Assembly (NCBI RefSeq): GCF_003319185.1
Contig: NZ_QOHJ01000006.1
Span: forward strand, 124,001-188,000
From: Blastococcus sp. TF02A-30
Lineage (GTDB): Bacteria > Actinomycetota > Actinomycetes > Mycobacteriales > Geodermatophilaceae
Direction: 5' to 3'
DNA length: 64,000 nucleotides
In this document: positions 43,239 through 51,307 of the stretch, in pieces
Position numbering within the stretch: position 1 is the first letter of the stretch
Layout of the letters: the number at the start of each line of letters is the position of its first letter
Notes under the pieces: generated by a model
Databases searched by the model: none
Told to the model about the DNA's origin: nothing
Seen by the model: only the letters and a program-made list of their open reading frames with translations
Translations under genes and position numbers: made by a program

Positions 43239-44404
43239 CGCTCCTGGCGGACCTGGCCGTCCCCGCCTACGGGACGGCGACCCTCGCCGACGTCCTCCCC
43301 GGCGTGGCGGCCGCGCTCGGCGTGACCCCCGCGCGGGGCGACCTCCCCGCCGACCCGCTCGGCCTCACCGCGACCCTCGCCGGCGCCCGGCGCGTGGCGG
43401 TGCTGCTCGTCGACGGCCTGGGGGCGGATCTGGTCCGCGCGCACGCCGACCTGGCGCCCACCCTCGCCGCGCTGAGCGCCCCCGTCGGCGACCTCGCCGC
43501 GCCCTGCCCCAGCACCACCCCGGTCAGCCTGGCCACGCTCGGCACCGGCCTGCCGCCGGGCAGCCACGGCATCCTCGGCTTCGTCACCGACGTCCCGGGC
43601 GAGGACCGCACCCTCACCCACACGCAGTGGCAGGACGACCCCGACCCCGCCGTCTGGCAGCAGTGCCCGACCGTCTTCGAGCAGGCCGCCGCCGCGGGGC
43701 TCCCGGTCACCGTCGTCGCGCCGTGGTCGTTCGCCGGGTCCGGGCTCAGCGTCTCGGCCTACCGCGGCGCCACGTACACCGGCACCGTGGGCGCCGGTGA
43801 CCTCAGCGCCCAGGTGCTGCGGGCGCTGCGGGCCGCCCCCCGCGGGCTGGTCTACGGCTACTTCGCCGACCTCGACCTCACCGGCCACGTCCGCGGCGTC
43901 GGCTCCGACAGCTGGCGCGCCCAGCTGCAGCTGGTCGACCGGATGGTCGCGCAGGTCGTCGACGGGCTCCCGGACGACGCCGCGCTGCTGGTCACCGCGG
44001 ACCACGGGATGCTCGACGTCCCCGCCGGCACGAGGCTGGACCTGGACGCCCACCCCGACCTGGCGGAGGGGGTGCGCGTGCTGGCCGGCGAGCCGCGCGC
44101 CCGCTACGTGCACGCGCTCCCCGGCGCGGCCGACGACGTGCTGGCCCGCTGGCAGGAGGTGCTGGCCGAGCGCGCCTGGGTGGTCGCCCGCGACGAGGCG
44201 GTGGCCAGCGGCATCTTCGGCCCGGTGGACGACGCCGTGGTCGAGCGGATCGGCGACGTCGTGGCCCTGGCCCGCGGCACCTGGGCGCTGACCGCCACCG
44301 ACCGCGAGCCCGGGCCGAGCCGGCTCGCCGCCTACCACGGCTCGCTCACCGCGACAGAGCTGGCGATCCCGCTGCTGCTCGCCCGGGGCCGCGCCCTCAG
44401 CTGA
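43235..44404 (+). CDS. Alkaline-phosphatase-superfamily phosphodiesterase/nucleotide pyrophosphatase
   Basis: A 389-residue metal enzyme of the NPP type I phosphodiesterase group. The expected residues are visible: VLLVDGLGADL (first Asp), the Thr nucleophile in CPSTTPVSLATLGTG, the second metal site in FADLDLTGH, TADHGMLDV (Asp-His) and YHGSLTATEL (final His). No signal peptide or lipobox is seen, so it is likely cytosolic. It hydrolyses phosphodiester or pyrophosphate bonds in an unknown substrate. It is GTGA-coupled to the methyltransferase and ends 8 bp inside the convergent sucrase/ferredoxin-like gene. Confidence 0.85.
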   Translation: MTLLADLAVPAYGTATLADVLPGVAAALGVTPARGDLPADPLGLTATLAGARRVAVLLVDGLGADLVRAHADLAPTLAALSAPVGDLAAPCPSTTPVSLATLGTGLPPGSHGILGFVTDVPGEDRTLTHTQWQDDPDPAVWQQCPTVFEQAAAAGLPVTVVAPWSFAGSGLSVSAYRGATYTGTVGAGDLSAQVLRALRAAPRGLVYGYFADLDLTGHVRGVGSDSWRAQLQLVDRMVAQVVDGLPDDAALLVTADHGMLDVPAGTRLDLDAHPDLAEGVRVLAGEPRARYVHALPGAADDVLARWQEVLAERAWVVARDEAVASGIFGPVDDAVVERIGDVVALARGTWALTATDREPGPSRLAAYHGSLTATELAIPLLLARGRALS

Positions 44405-45350
44405 CCGACAGGCGGTGCCAGGTGCGGACCCGGCCCGGCCGGGCCGCCGAGCAGGTGAGGTGCACCAGCTCCGGCGAGGGGCGGCTCTCCACGACGACCA
44501 CCACCGGGCCGTCCGGGCCGGCCAGCGCGACCTCCCACCGCTCCACCTCGGGCTCCGGCGGGTCGAGCCGCGTCACCGACAGCGGCGCGAGGTCGTCCAC
44601 GCCGAGCAGCCCCAGCTCCTCCCGCGCACCGTGCTGCGCCGCCTGCACCGGCGCGGGCAGCCCCGCCCGGCCGCGCAGCCACGGCAGCGCCACCCGGCCG
44701 CGCTCGTGCGCCTCCACCAGCAGCCCGCCGTCGCCCGGCACCTGCCCGTAGTAGAAGCCGTGCGGCAGCACCAGCACGTTGGCCGCGAACCGGTCGCCGC
44801 CCAGGTGGCTGCACTCCCAGACGTCGGCCGGCCCGGGCGCCGGCAGCGCGCGGGCCAGCGGCCGGCCGCGCAGCGCGCAGCACGCATCGTGCCCGCCGTG
44901 CGTGCAGACCAGGTACGCCGGGCGGGCGGCCGGCTCGCCCACCGAGCCGTCCCAGGGTGCGGTCAGCAGGTCCGCGTCCTCCGCCCGCACCGACCACCAC
45001 ATGCCCTCCCGCCCGGGACGGCTGTCCGCGTACGCCCAGCGGCGACCGGAGTCGGCCAGCCGGTCCCCGGGACGGCGCACGAGCAGCACCCGCACGCCCT
45101 CCTGCCGGGCCCGCTCGGCGAGCAGCGGCGCGACGTGCGCGTCGAACCGCGACTGGGTCAGGGCGTCGCGACCCCAGGGGCCGGGCTGCTCCACCAGCAG
45201 CCAGCGCTGCACGGGGGAGGCGGTGGCGATCGAGGAGTCGCCGCGCTCCATCGCCTGCACCGAGCACCGCGACGCGTCCAGCCGCCCCGCCGGCCGCGCC
45301 GGGACGTCGGTGCGGCAGAAGTCGTCCGGGGGTCGCGCGCCGGCGGTCAC
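44397..45350 (-). CDS. Sucrase/ferredoxin-like protein (thioredoxin-fold 2Fe-2S)
   Basis: A 317-residue protein of the sucrase/ferredoxin-like family. The Cys-rich core reads VCTHGGHDACCALRG (Cys149, Cys157, Cys158) and WECSHLGGDRFAAN (Cys180, His182); these resemble the ligands of thioredoxin-like [2Fe-2S] ferredoxins. An additional Cys lies in DASRCSVQAM near the N-terminus. The family has no established reaction in bacteria. It is the third gene of the operon with the cupin oxygenase (GTGA overlap) and the DGGA-repeat polypeptide. An electron-transfer role to the iron oxygenase is a reasonable guess, not shown by sequence. It ends over the 3' end of the phosphodiesterase gene. Confidence 0.85.
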   Translation of the reverse strand: MTAGARPPDDFCRTDVPARPAGRLDASRCSVQAMERGDSSIATASPVQRWLLVEQPGPWGRDALTQSRFDAHVAPLLAERARQEGVRVLLVRRPGDRLADSGRRWAYADSRPGREGMWWSVRAEDADLLTAPWDGSVGEPAARPAYLVCTHGGHDACCALRGRPLARALPAPGPADVWECSHLGGDRFAANVLVLPHGFYYGQVPGDGGLLVEAHERGRVALPWLRGRAGLPAPVQAAQHGAREELGLLGVDDLAPLSVTRLDPPEPEVERWEVALAGPDGPVVVVVESRPSPELVHLTCSAARPGRVRTWHRLSVS

Positions 45351-46597
45351 GGTCCCGCGGTCGCGTCCGGGACCACCGCGATCGACTCGGTGACCAGCCG
45401 GCGGGCCAGGGCGATCCCCTCGGCGGGGTCGAGGCCGGGCAGATCGCCCACCTTGAGCTCGCCGACCGCCAGCAGCTCGGCCAGCGCCGGCCGCGCCGAC
45501 GCCGGGAACGTGTGCGTGCGGCGGCCGCCGACCAGCACGACCTCACCCTCGTCGCCGTCGCCCAGCCGGCAGCGGAGCCGGCGGCGCAGCCGCAGCACGG
45601 TGTCGGGGGAGAGGGACGCCGCGGCGGTCGCCTGCGCCAGCGGCGCCACCGGCTCGGGGCGCACCTGCGACCAGGTGCGGGCGCGCAGCCGCTCGGCCAC
45701 CTCGTCGGGGTCGACCCGGGCCAGCCAGTCGCGCAGCCCCTCGACCACGGCGACGACGTCGTCGCGCACGCTCCCGGGATCGGCCAGGTCCACGCCCAGC
45801 GGCAGCGAGCCGCGCAGCGCGCCGTCCTCGGCGGCCAGGGTGCGCACCAGGTCCAGCGCCGCCTCCGCCGCGCCCCAGCGGGTCACCGAGTGGATGCCGA
45901 TGGTCAGGTGCGCGCTGATCTCGCCCAGCGCCGTCGCCGAGTGCAGGAAGCCGCGGGGGAGGTAGAGGACGTCGCCCGGCTCGAGGACGGCGTCGACCAC
46001 CGGCTCGCGGGTGGCCGCCTCGGCCACCTCCGCACGGCGGTCGGTCCACACCTGGCTGCGCAGCGGGTCGCGCAGCACCGGCTCGTGGATGGTCCAGTGC
46101 TTCTGCCCGGCGACCTGGAGGACGAAGACGTCGTGCACGTCGTAGTGCGGGTCGAACCCGCGCGAGGACGGCGGGGTGACGTAGGCGTTGACCTGGGTGG
46201 GGTGGCCGAGGTCGGCGGCCAGCTGGTCGGCGAACTCGATCAGCGGCGGCCACAGCCGGTGCAGGCCCTGCAGGACCACGGTGCTGCCGTCGGCGAACAG
46301 CCGCAGGACCGAGTCGGTGCTCACCTGGTCGGCGATCTCCGCGCCGGCGCCAGCCGGGCCGGTGAACCGCGTGGCGTCGACGACCTGGCCGTCCTTGGCG
46401 ATGCGCAGGAAGGGGGTGCGCAGCCCGCGACGGGACAGCAGCTCGTCGACCGCCGCGAGGTCGAGCAGGTCGGTGAAGTCGCTCCCGGTGTCGGCGGCGC
46501 GGGTCAGCAGGGGGCGGCGGCCCCAGTACTCCTCCGCGAAGACGGCGGGGTCGACGTGCGTGCACCGCCGCAAGGCCGGGCGGAGCGGCTGCTCCAC
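45347..46597 (-). CDS. JmjC/cupin-type Fe(II) oxygenase (ribosomal-oxygenase-like)
   Basis: A 416-residue cupin of the JmjC/RoxA (YcfD, MINA53) group, which hydroxylate His, Arg or Asp/Asn side chains of proteins using Fe(II), oxygen and 2-oxoglutarate. The HxD...H triad is seen as His151-Tyr-Asp153 in FDPHYDVHD and His219 in LPRGFLHSA; GQKHWTIHEP supplies the following strand, and a helical dimerisation/winged-helix part follows (about 270-416). The start EEYWGRRPLL is a typical RoxA-family entry. The gene begins 26 bases after the stop of the DGGA-repeat gene and overlaps the sucrase/ferredoxin-like gene. I infer that the repeat polypeptide is its substrate; a ribosomal protein is the alternative. 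Confidence 0.87.
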   Translation of the reverse strand: MEQPLRPALRRCTHVDPAVFAEEYWGRRPLLTRAADTGSDFTDLLDLAAVDELLSRRGLRTPFLRIAKDGQVVDATRFTGPAGAGAEIADQVSTDSVLRLFADGSTVVLQGLHRLWPPLIEFADQLAADLGHPTQVNAYVTPPSSRGFDPHYDVHDVFVLQVAGQKHWTIHEPVLRDPLRSQVWTDRRAEVAEAATREPVVDAVLEPGDVLYLPRGFLHSATALGEISAHLTIGIHSVTRWGAAEAALDLVRTLAAEDGALRGSLPLGVDLADPGSVRDDVVAVVEGLRDWLARVDPDEVAERLRARTWSQVRPEPVAPLAQATAAASLSPDTVLRLRRRLRCRLGDGDEGEVVLVGGRRTHTFPASARPALAELLAVGELKVGDLPGLDPAEGIALARRLVTESIAVVPDATAGP

Positions 46598-46623
46598 CCG
46601 GCCCCCCGGGGTGGTGTCCTCGC

Positions 46624-46902
46624 TCAGGCCGAACCGTCCGCGCCGCCGTCGGCGCCGCCGTCCGCGCCGCCGTCGGCACCGCCGTCCGCGCCACCGTCCG
46701 CGCCACCGTCCGCGCCACCGTCCGCGCCGCCATCGGCGCCGCCATCGGCCCCGCCGTCCGCACCGCCGTCGTGGCCGCCGGGGGTACCGGAGGCGCCGTG
46801 GTCCGCGGTGCCCGCGCCACCGTCGGCCGGGCCGTGCGCCCCGCCGTCCGCGCCGCCGTCGGCCCCGCCGTCGCCGCTGGTCATCTCGTCGTCCAGAGCC
46901 AT
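46624..46902 (-). CDS. Small DGGA-repeat polypeptide
   Basis: A 92-residue low-complexity protein: a short leader MALDDEMTSGDGG, an irregular Gly/Ala/His middle, then 11 units of Asp-Gly-Gly-Ala and a final Asp-Gly-Ser-Ala. A GGAGGAG ribosome site three bases before the ATG and the operon position argue that it is translated. The many Asp residues spaced every four positions would suit a hydroxylase that modifies Asp side chains, and the leader-plus-core shape is reminiscent of a ribosomally made, modified peptide, though no protease or transporter gene is adjacent. I do not recognise a named family. The unit DNA is a 12-bp minisatellite, so copy number may vary between strains. Confidence 0.72.
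   Translation of the reverse strand: MALDDEMTSGDGGADGGADGGAHGPADGGAGTADHGASGTPGGHDGGADGGADGGADGGADGGADGGADGGADGGADGGADGGADGGADGSA
46627..46770 (-). repeat. 12-bp coding minisatellite (DGGA repeats)
   Basis: Twelve tandem 12-bp units, each encoding Asp-Gly-Gly-Ala on the minus strand (the last is Asp-Gly-Ser-Ala). Third positions vary (GTC/ATC, CGC/GGC, GCC/ACC on the plus strand) while the peptide stays constant, which suggests selection on protein. Confidence 0.85.
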
Positions 46903-47072
46903 GGGCTCCTCCGCTCGTCTCGGGATCCGGGCCGCCGGTCGGCGGCTCCCCGGCCGCTGCTTACCTCCCGCATCCTGGCCCGACACATGCCGTCCCACCA
47001 GCGGGGATCCGGCGCGGGTCACGAGTGGGGCACGGCGCGGTGGCGCGGTGCGCCGGTCGCGGCCGTGCGGGC

Positions 47073-47106
47073 TACTCTCCGGGCAGTGCTTCGAACAGGT
47101 GTTCGA
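47073..47106 (+). promoter_or_regulatory. dinB promoter -10 and LexA-binding SOS box
   Basis: TACTCT at 47073-47078 fits a TANNNT -10. Twelve bases later TCGAAC, AGGT, GTTCGA (47091-47106) is an exact match to the actinobacterial SOS consensus, overlapping the start of the dinB message. LexA control is inferred from this match. Confidence 0.88.
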
Positions 47107-47122
47107 CGAGTGGGGAGGGTTC

Positions 47123-48382
47123 GTGACCGGGCGGGCGCAGGGGTGCACCGTGCTGCACGTCGACATGGACGCGTTCTTCGCCAGCGTCGAGGTGCGGCGC
47201 CGGCCGGAGCTGGCCGGCACGCCGGTGATCGTCGGTGGCGCAGGCAACCGGGGCGTGGTCACCTCGGCCACCTACGAGGCGCGCCGCTACGGGGTGCACG
47301 CGGCCATGCCCACCGGCCGGGCGCTGCGGCTGTGCCCGACCGCGACGGTGCTGCCGGGGGACATGGCGCTCTACACCGAGGTCTCCCGGTCGGTGATGGC
47401 GCTGTTCCGGTCGATCACCCCGCTGGTCGAGCCGCTGAGCCTGGACGAGGCGTTCCTCGACGTCTCCGGGGCCGGCCGCCGGCTGGGTGACGCCGCCGAG
47501 ATCGGCGAGTACGTCCGCGCCCGGGTGTTCGACGAGCAGGGCATCACCTGCTCGGTGGGGGTCGCGCCCACCAAGTTCGTCGCCAAGCTCGCCTCCACCG
47601 CGGCCAAGCCCGACGGCATGCGGGTGGTCCGCCCGGCCGAGGTCATGGACTTCCTGCACCCGCTGCCGGTCGGCGCGCTGTGGGGGGTGGGGCCGAAGAC
47701 CGAGGAGCAGCTGCTGCGGCTGGGGATGCGCACCGTCGGCGACCTCGCCCACGTGCCGGCGAAGACGCTGCAGCGCGCGCTGGGCCCGGCGCAGGGCGCG
47801 CACCTGCACGAGCTGGCGTGGGGCCGCGATCCGCGCCGGGTGGTGCCCGACGAGCCGGAGCGCTCCACCGGCGCGGAGGAGACCTTCGGCACCGACGTCG
47901 ACGACCCCGCGGTCATCCACCGCGAGCTGCTGCACCTGTCGGAGCGGACGGCGGGCCGGTTGCGCTCCACCGGGCACCTGGCCCGCACGGTGACGATCAA
48001 GGTCCGCTTCGCCGACTTCGCCACGATCACCCGCAGCCGCACCCTCGAGGTCCCCACCGACGTCGGCCAGGAGCTCTACGACACCGCCCGCGCGCTGTAC
48101 GACGCGCTCGGCCTGGACCGGGCGCGCATCCGGCTGGTGGGGGTGCGGGCCGAGCGGCTGGTCGAGGCCGGGTCCGCGCCGCGCCAGCTCGAGCTCGGTG
48201 CCCGGGAGCACGGCCGGCGCGACGCCGAGCTGGCCGCCGACCGCGCCGCGCGCCGGTTCGGCGCCGGAGCGGTCCGCCCGGCGACCCTGCTGCGCCGCGG
48301 TGGGCGACCCGGCGGGAGCAGCCCCACGGGAGGCGTCCGGAACTCCCGGCCGCGCCCGGTCGTCGACCACTCCGAAGGGTGA
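47123..48382 (+). CDS. dinB: DNA polymerase IV (Y family)
   Basis: A 419-residue translesion polymerase. The palm shows VLHVDMDAFFASVEV (first metal Asp), YEARRYGV, and SLDEAFLDVSG (catalytic DE). CSVGVAPTKFVAKLAS and GVGPKTEEQLLRLG (HhH/thumb) follow, then the little-finger domain. The C-terminus ends without a clear beta-clamp peptide except QLELG, a plausible clamp-binding motif. The GTG at 47123 has GGGAGGG close upstream. An exact SOS box precedes it, so together with DnaE2 it forms the window's damage-tolerance set. The very long upstream frame is an antisense artefact through the DGGA gene. Confidence 0.92.
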   Translation: MTGRAQGCTVLHVDMDAFFASVEVRRRPELAGTPVIVGGAGNRGVVTSATYEARRYGVHAAMPTGRALRLCPTATVLPGDMALYTEVSRSVMALFRSITPLVEPLSLDEAFLDVSGAGRRLGDAAEIGEYVRARVFDEQGITCSVGVAPTKFVAKLASTAAKPDGMRVVRPAEVMDFLHPLPVGALWGVGPKTEEQLLRLGMRTVGDLAHVPAKTLQRALGPAQGAHLHELAWGRDPRRVVPDEPERSTGAEETFGTDVDDPAVIHRELLHLSERTAGRLRSTGHLARTVTIKVRFADFATITRSRTLEVPTDVGQELYDTARALYDALGLDRARIRLVGVRAERLVEAGSAPRQLELGAREHGRRDAELAADRAARRFGAGAVRPATLLRRGGRPGGSSPTGGVRNSRPRPVVDHSEG

Positions 48383-48507
48383 TCGGTCGAGCTTCCCGGC
48401 GGGTCGCCGCACGGTCGCCTTTCGCGCCCTGCAAAGGGCTCGTATCCTCGATGTCACCGTCGGCGGGAGCCTCCGACGGCTTTGGCTCCGCCCACCTGGA
48501 GGTCGAC

Positions 48508-48918
48508 GTGCCGCTCTCCGAGCACGAGCAGCGTCTGCTGGAGCAGATCGAGCGCGCCCTCGTCGATGACGATCCCAAGTTCGCCTCGTCCGTCCGCACC
48601 GGCGACCGGCGCCTGAAGGCCCGCCGCCGGCTGCAGATCGGCGCGGCGCTGGTCGTCGTCGGCTTCGCCGCGCTGGTCGGCGGCGCGGTCGCCGAGTCGG
48701 TGATCCTCGGGGTCATCGGCTTCCTCGTCGCCTTCGGCGGCGCGGCCCTCGCCGTCCTGAACTACAAGGCCGCCACCGGCGCGGTCGAGGCCGGTCCGAC
48801 CCCGGCCGGCGGTCGCGGTCCCGCCGGTACCGGCCGCGGCGGACGTGCCGCCCGCGCCGGGCGGCAGCCGCTCAAGAACCGCCTCGAGGAGCGTTTCCGC
48901 CGCCGCTACGACCAGTAG
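48508..48918 (+). CDS. DUF3040 small membrane protein
   Basis: A 136-residue protein with the DUF3040 start PLSEHEQRLLEQIERALVDDDPKF, two adjacent membrane helices (about 47-66 and 68-88) and a basic, Gly-rich C-terminal tail ending RLEERFRRRYDQ. This family sits just before the mraZ cluster in many actinomycetes and is thought to be cell-envelope linked; its function is unknown. GGAGG stands five bases before the GTG. TATCCT at 48443-48448 may be the -10. It is convergent with the transglutaminase gene. Confidence 0.87.
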   Translation: MPLSEHEQRLLEQIERALVDDDPKFASSVRTGDRRLKARRRLQIGAALVVVGFAALVGGAVAESVILGVIGFLVAFGGAALAVLNYKAATGAVEAGPTPAGGRGPAGTGRGGRAARAGRQPLKNRLEERFRRRYDQ

Positions 48919-48985
48919 CCCTCCGCGCAGTTCCGCACGCAGCCGCCGCCCTCCGGGGTGGCGGCTGCGTGTCGTTGCGGGGGTC

Positions 48986-51307
48986 TCAGGCCGGGCGGGT
49001 CGCCGGGCGGCGGGTGCGCCACCACGTGACCACCCCGGCGCGGACCGCCGCCGGCAGCGACGCCGGCCAGAGCAGCGCCCGGAGCCGGGCCCGCCTGCCG
49101 GCCCGGTGCGCCAGCCCGCGCCGGGCGGCGCGCAGCGCCTCCGCCAGCCCGGCCCCGCCGTCGGTCGCGGACGCGGGGCCGTAGCTGGCCCGCTCCTCGG
49201 CCCGGGCCAGCTGCCCGATGGCGGCGCGGGCCGGACCCTCCGGTGCGGCGGTCGCGAGGGCTGCCGCGGTCTCCCGCGGCGTCCAGGCCGGGTCCCGGGG
49301 CAGGCCGAGGTCGGCGGCGGTGGCCGCGAGCTCGTCCCACAGCGCACCCGGGGAACCGTCGGCCAGCCGCCGGCGCCGCAGCCCGGCGCGGGCGGCCGCC
49401 GGGAGCCCGAGCAGCGCGGCGGCTCCCAGGACGGCGCCCGTCCACGGCAGCCAGCGCCCCGCCCCGGACGACCCGCCTCCGGAGAGCGGGCCGGTGGCCA
49501 GCGGGTCCTCGTCCAGGTTCCGGGGGGCCGTCGGCGCCGGCTCGGGCGCCACCGGCTCGGGGACGTCGAGCGGGGTCTCCGGCGTCTCCTCGACCTCCAC
49601 CCGCGGCGCCCACGGCAGCGCCGCCCGCCGGTCCACGTCGATGGGGGTCGGGTCGAAGGGCACCCAGCCGAGGCCGGCGAAGTACACCTCCACCCACGCG
49701 TGCGCGTCGTCGGTGGTGATCACGCGGCTGCCGTCGTCCTGCACGGTGCCGGCCGTGTAGCCCAGCGCGACGCGGGCCGGCACCCCGGCCGCCCGCACCA
49801 TCACGGCCATGGCACCGGCGTACTGCTCGCAGTAGCCCCGGCGCTCGTCGAGGAAGTCGACCAGGTCGTCGCCGCTGGTTCCGGGATCGGTGGCGAGGGA
49901 GTAGCTGAACCCGTTGTCGCGGTCGGTGAGGAAGTCGAGGATCGACCGGACCCGCGCGTAGGGGCCCTCCGCCGCGCCGACCAGCTCGGCGACCAGCGCG
50001 GTCACCCGGGGGTCGAGCTCGGGGAGCGCGGTGTACCGCTCCCGCACGGGGCTGCCGTCGCCGACCGGCGGGCTCGACGCGAGCAGGTCCGCCGAGGGGC
50101 GGGGTTCGGCCGCGGTCACCCGGTAGCTGCGGTCGGCCGTGGTGACGCCGCGGCCGAAGACCGTGCCGGTGGAGGGGTCGAACCGCCAGTCCGCGTCGTC
50201 GCCGCCGAGCTCGACCGACAGCGGCGACGTCGGGAGCGGCAGGAAGCGGTCGTCGTGCTCCAGCACCTCCACCACCGCCGTCACCTCGCGCCCGGCCTGC
50301 TGCCGGGGGAGCGGTGCCAGCGCCCGGCTCTCCAGCACCGAGACCTGGCCGTCGAGGTTGCTCAGCGACCACCCCTCCTCGACGTCGTAGCTGTCGATGG
50401 TGACCGAGCGCAGGTAGCCGGGGTCGGCGACGGAGGTCCGCAGCCGCAGCAGGTCGATCGGCTCCGGCCGGGTCAGCTCGCCGGCCATCGCCGCCACCGG
50501 GTCCAGCGACGTCCCGGTCGAGGAGCCGCCGGCCCCGCCCAGCCCGGTGGCCAGGGAGCCCTCCGCGAGGGTGGGCACGAAGGCGCCGGCCACCAGCGCC
50601 GTGAGCAGGGCGACCAGGCCGATGCGGAACGCCGGGCCCCCACCCGAGGTGAGCCGCGCCGCTCCCGCGCGCGGCTGGTCGTCGAGCCGGCGCCGCTGGT
50701 CGGTCCAGAGCAGCACCGCCAGACCCGCGGCCGGCCCGGCCAGCGCGACCACGCCGATCCCGCCGGTGATGGTCACCAGGGGCACGGCGAAGAGGCCGAG
50801 CAGCGCCGCCCCGGCGAGGGCCACCCGGCGGCCCGGGACGGTCACGACGTCGACCACGACGGCGACGAGGCCGACGAACAGGGTGGTCAGCGCGACCAGG
50901 CCGGGCAGCGGGATGGCCGGCGTGGCCTGCTCGCGGGTCTCGGCGGCGCCCTCCCCGAGCACGGTGAGCAGGTCCGGCACGCTCGCCGAGGTCGGCAGCA
51001 CGCCCCACAGCGCCGGCTCCGGTGTCCACCGCGAGGTGAGCAGGAGAACCAGGGCGCCCACCTGGACCAGGGGCACGGCGACGGCGCCGAGCGCCGCCAC
51101 CCGGCGCGGCACCGGCCGCCCGGCGGCCAGCCGGGCCCAGCCGGCGCGACCGGCCGCGCGCAGCGCGATCCCGGTGCCGGCGACGACGACCACGGCCAGG
51201 AACACCGGCCGGAACCAGGCGGCGGAGGAGAAGACGGGGGTCAGGGCCAGCGAGCCGAGGACGGTCGCCGCCGCCGCGCCGAGCGCCGTCCGCAGGTCCG
51301 GCCTCAC
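48986..51307 (-). CDS. Transglutaminase-like membrane protein (TgpA type)
   Basis: A 773-residue protein: about six membrane helices in the first 200 residues, an extracytoplasmic transglutaminase domain with Cys in RRGYCEQYAGAMAVMVRAAG and His/Asp in TTDDAHAWVEVYF with WVPFDPTP, another helix (about 630-650), and a C-terminal cytoplasmic domain. The catalytic Cys-His-Asp set is intact. It is the third gene of the moxR-DUF58-TgpA operon, joined to the DUF58 gene by a GTGA overlap. Family knowledge: such triads are thought to assist folding or activation of cell-surface protein complexes; the substrate here is unknown. Confidence 0.87.
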   Translation of the reverse strand: MRPDLRTALGAAAATVLGSLALTPVFSSAAWFRPVFLAVVVVAGTGIALRAAGRAGWARLAAGRPVPRRVAALGAVAVPLVQVGALVLLLTSRWTPEPALWGVLPTSASVPDLLTVLGEGAAETREQATPAIPLPGLVALTTLFVGLVAVVVDVVTVPGRRVALAGAALLGLFAVPLVTITGGIGVVALAGPAAGLAVLLWTDQRRRLDDQPRAGAARLTSGGGPAFRIGLVALLTALVAGAFVPTLAEGSLATGLGGAGGSSTGTSLDPVAAMAGELTRPEPIDLLRLRTSVADPGYLRSVTIDSYDVEEGWSLSNLDGQVSVLESRALAPLPRQQAGREVTAVVEVLEHDDRFLPLPTSPLSVELGGDDADWRFDPSTGTVFGRGVTTADRSYRVTAAEPRPSADLLASSPPVGDGSPVRERYTALPELDPRVTALVAELVGAAEGPYARVRSILDFLTDRDNGFSYSLATDPGTSGDDLVDFLDERRGYCEQYAGAMAVMVRAAGVPARVALGYTAGTVQDDGSRVITTDDAHAWVEVYFAGLGWVPFDPTPIDVDRRAALPWAPRVEVEETPETPLDVPEPVAPEPAPTAPRNLDEDPLATGPLSGGGSSGAGRWLPWTGAVLGAAALLGLPAAARAGLRRRRLADGSPGALWDELAATAADLGLPRDPAWTPRETAAALATAAPEGPARAAIGQLARAEERASYGPASATDGGAGLAEALRAARRGLAHRAGRRARLRALLWPASLPAAVRAGVVTWWRTRRPATRPA

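Noticed and set aside
46627-46770. CRISPR array at the tandem repeats
   Set aside because: Units are 12 bp, contiguous, without spacers, and encode a constant peptide.
44957-47122. Giant plus-strand frame before dinB with Ser-Ala-Pro-Pro repeats
   Set aside because: It is the complement of the DGGA repeat and cupin genes; dinB homology begins only at 47123, after the SOS box.
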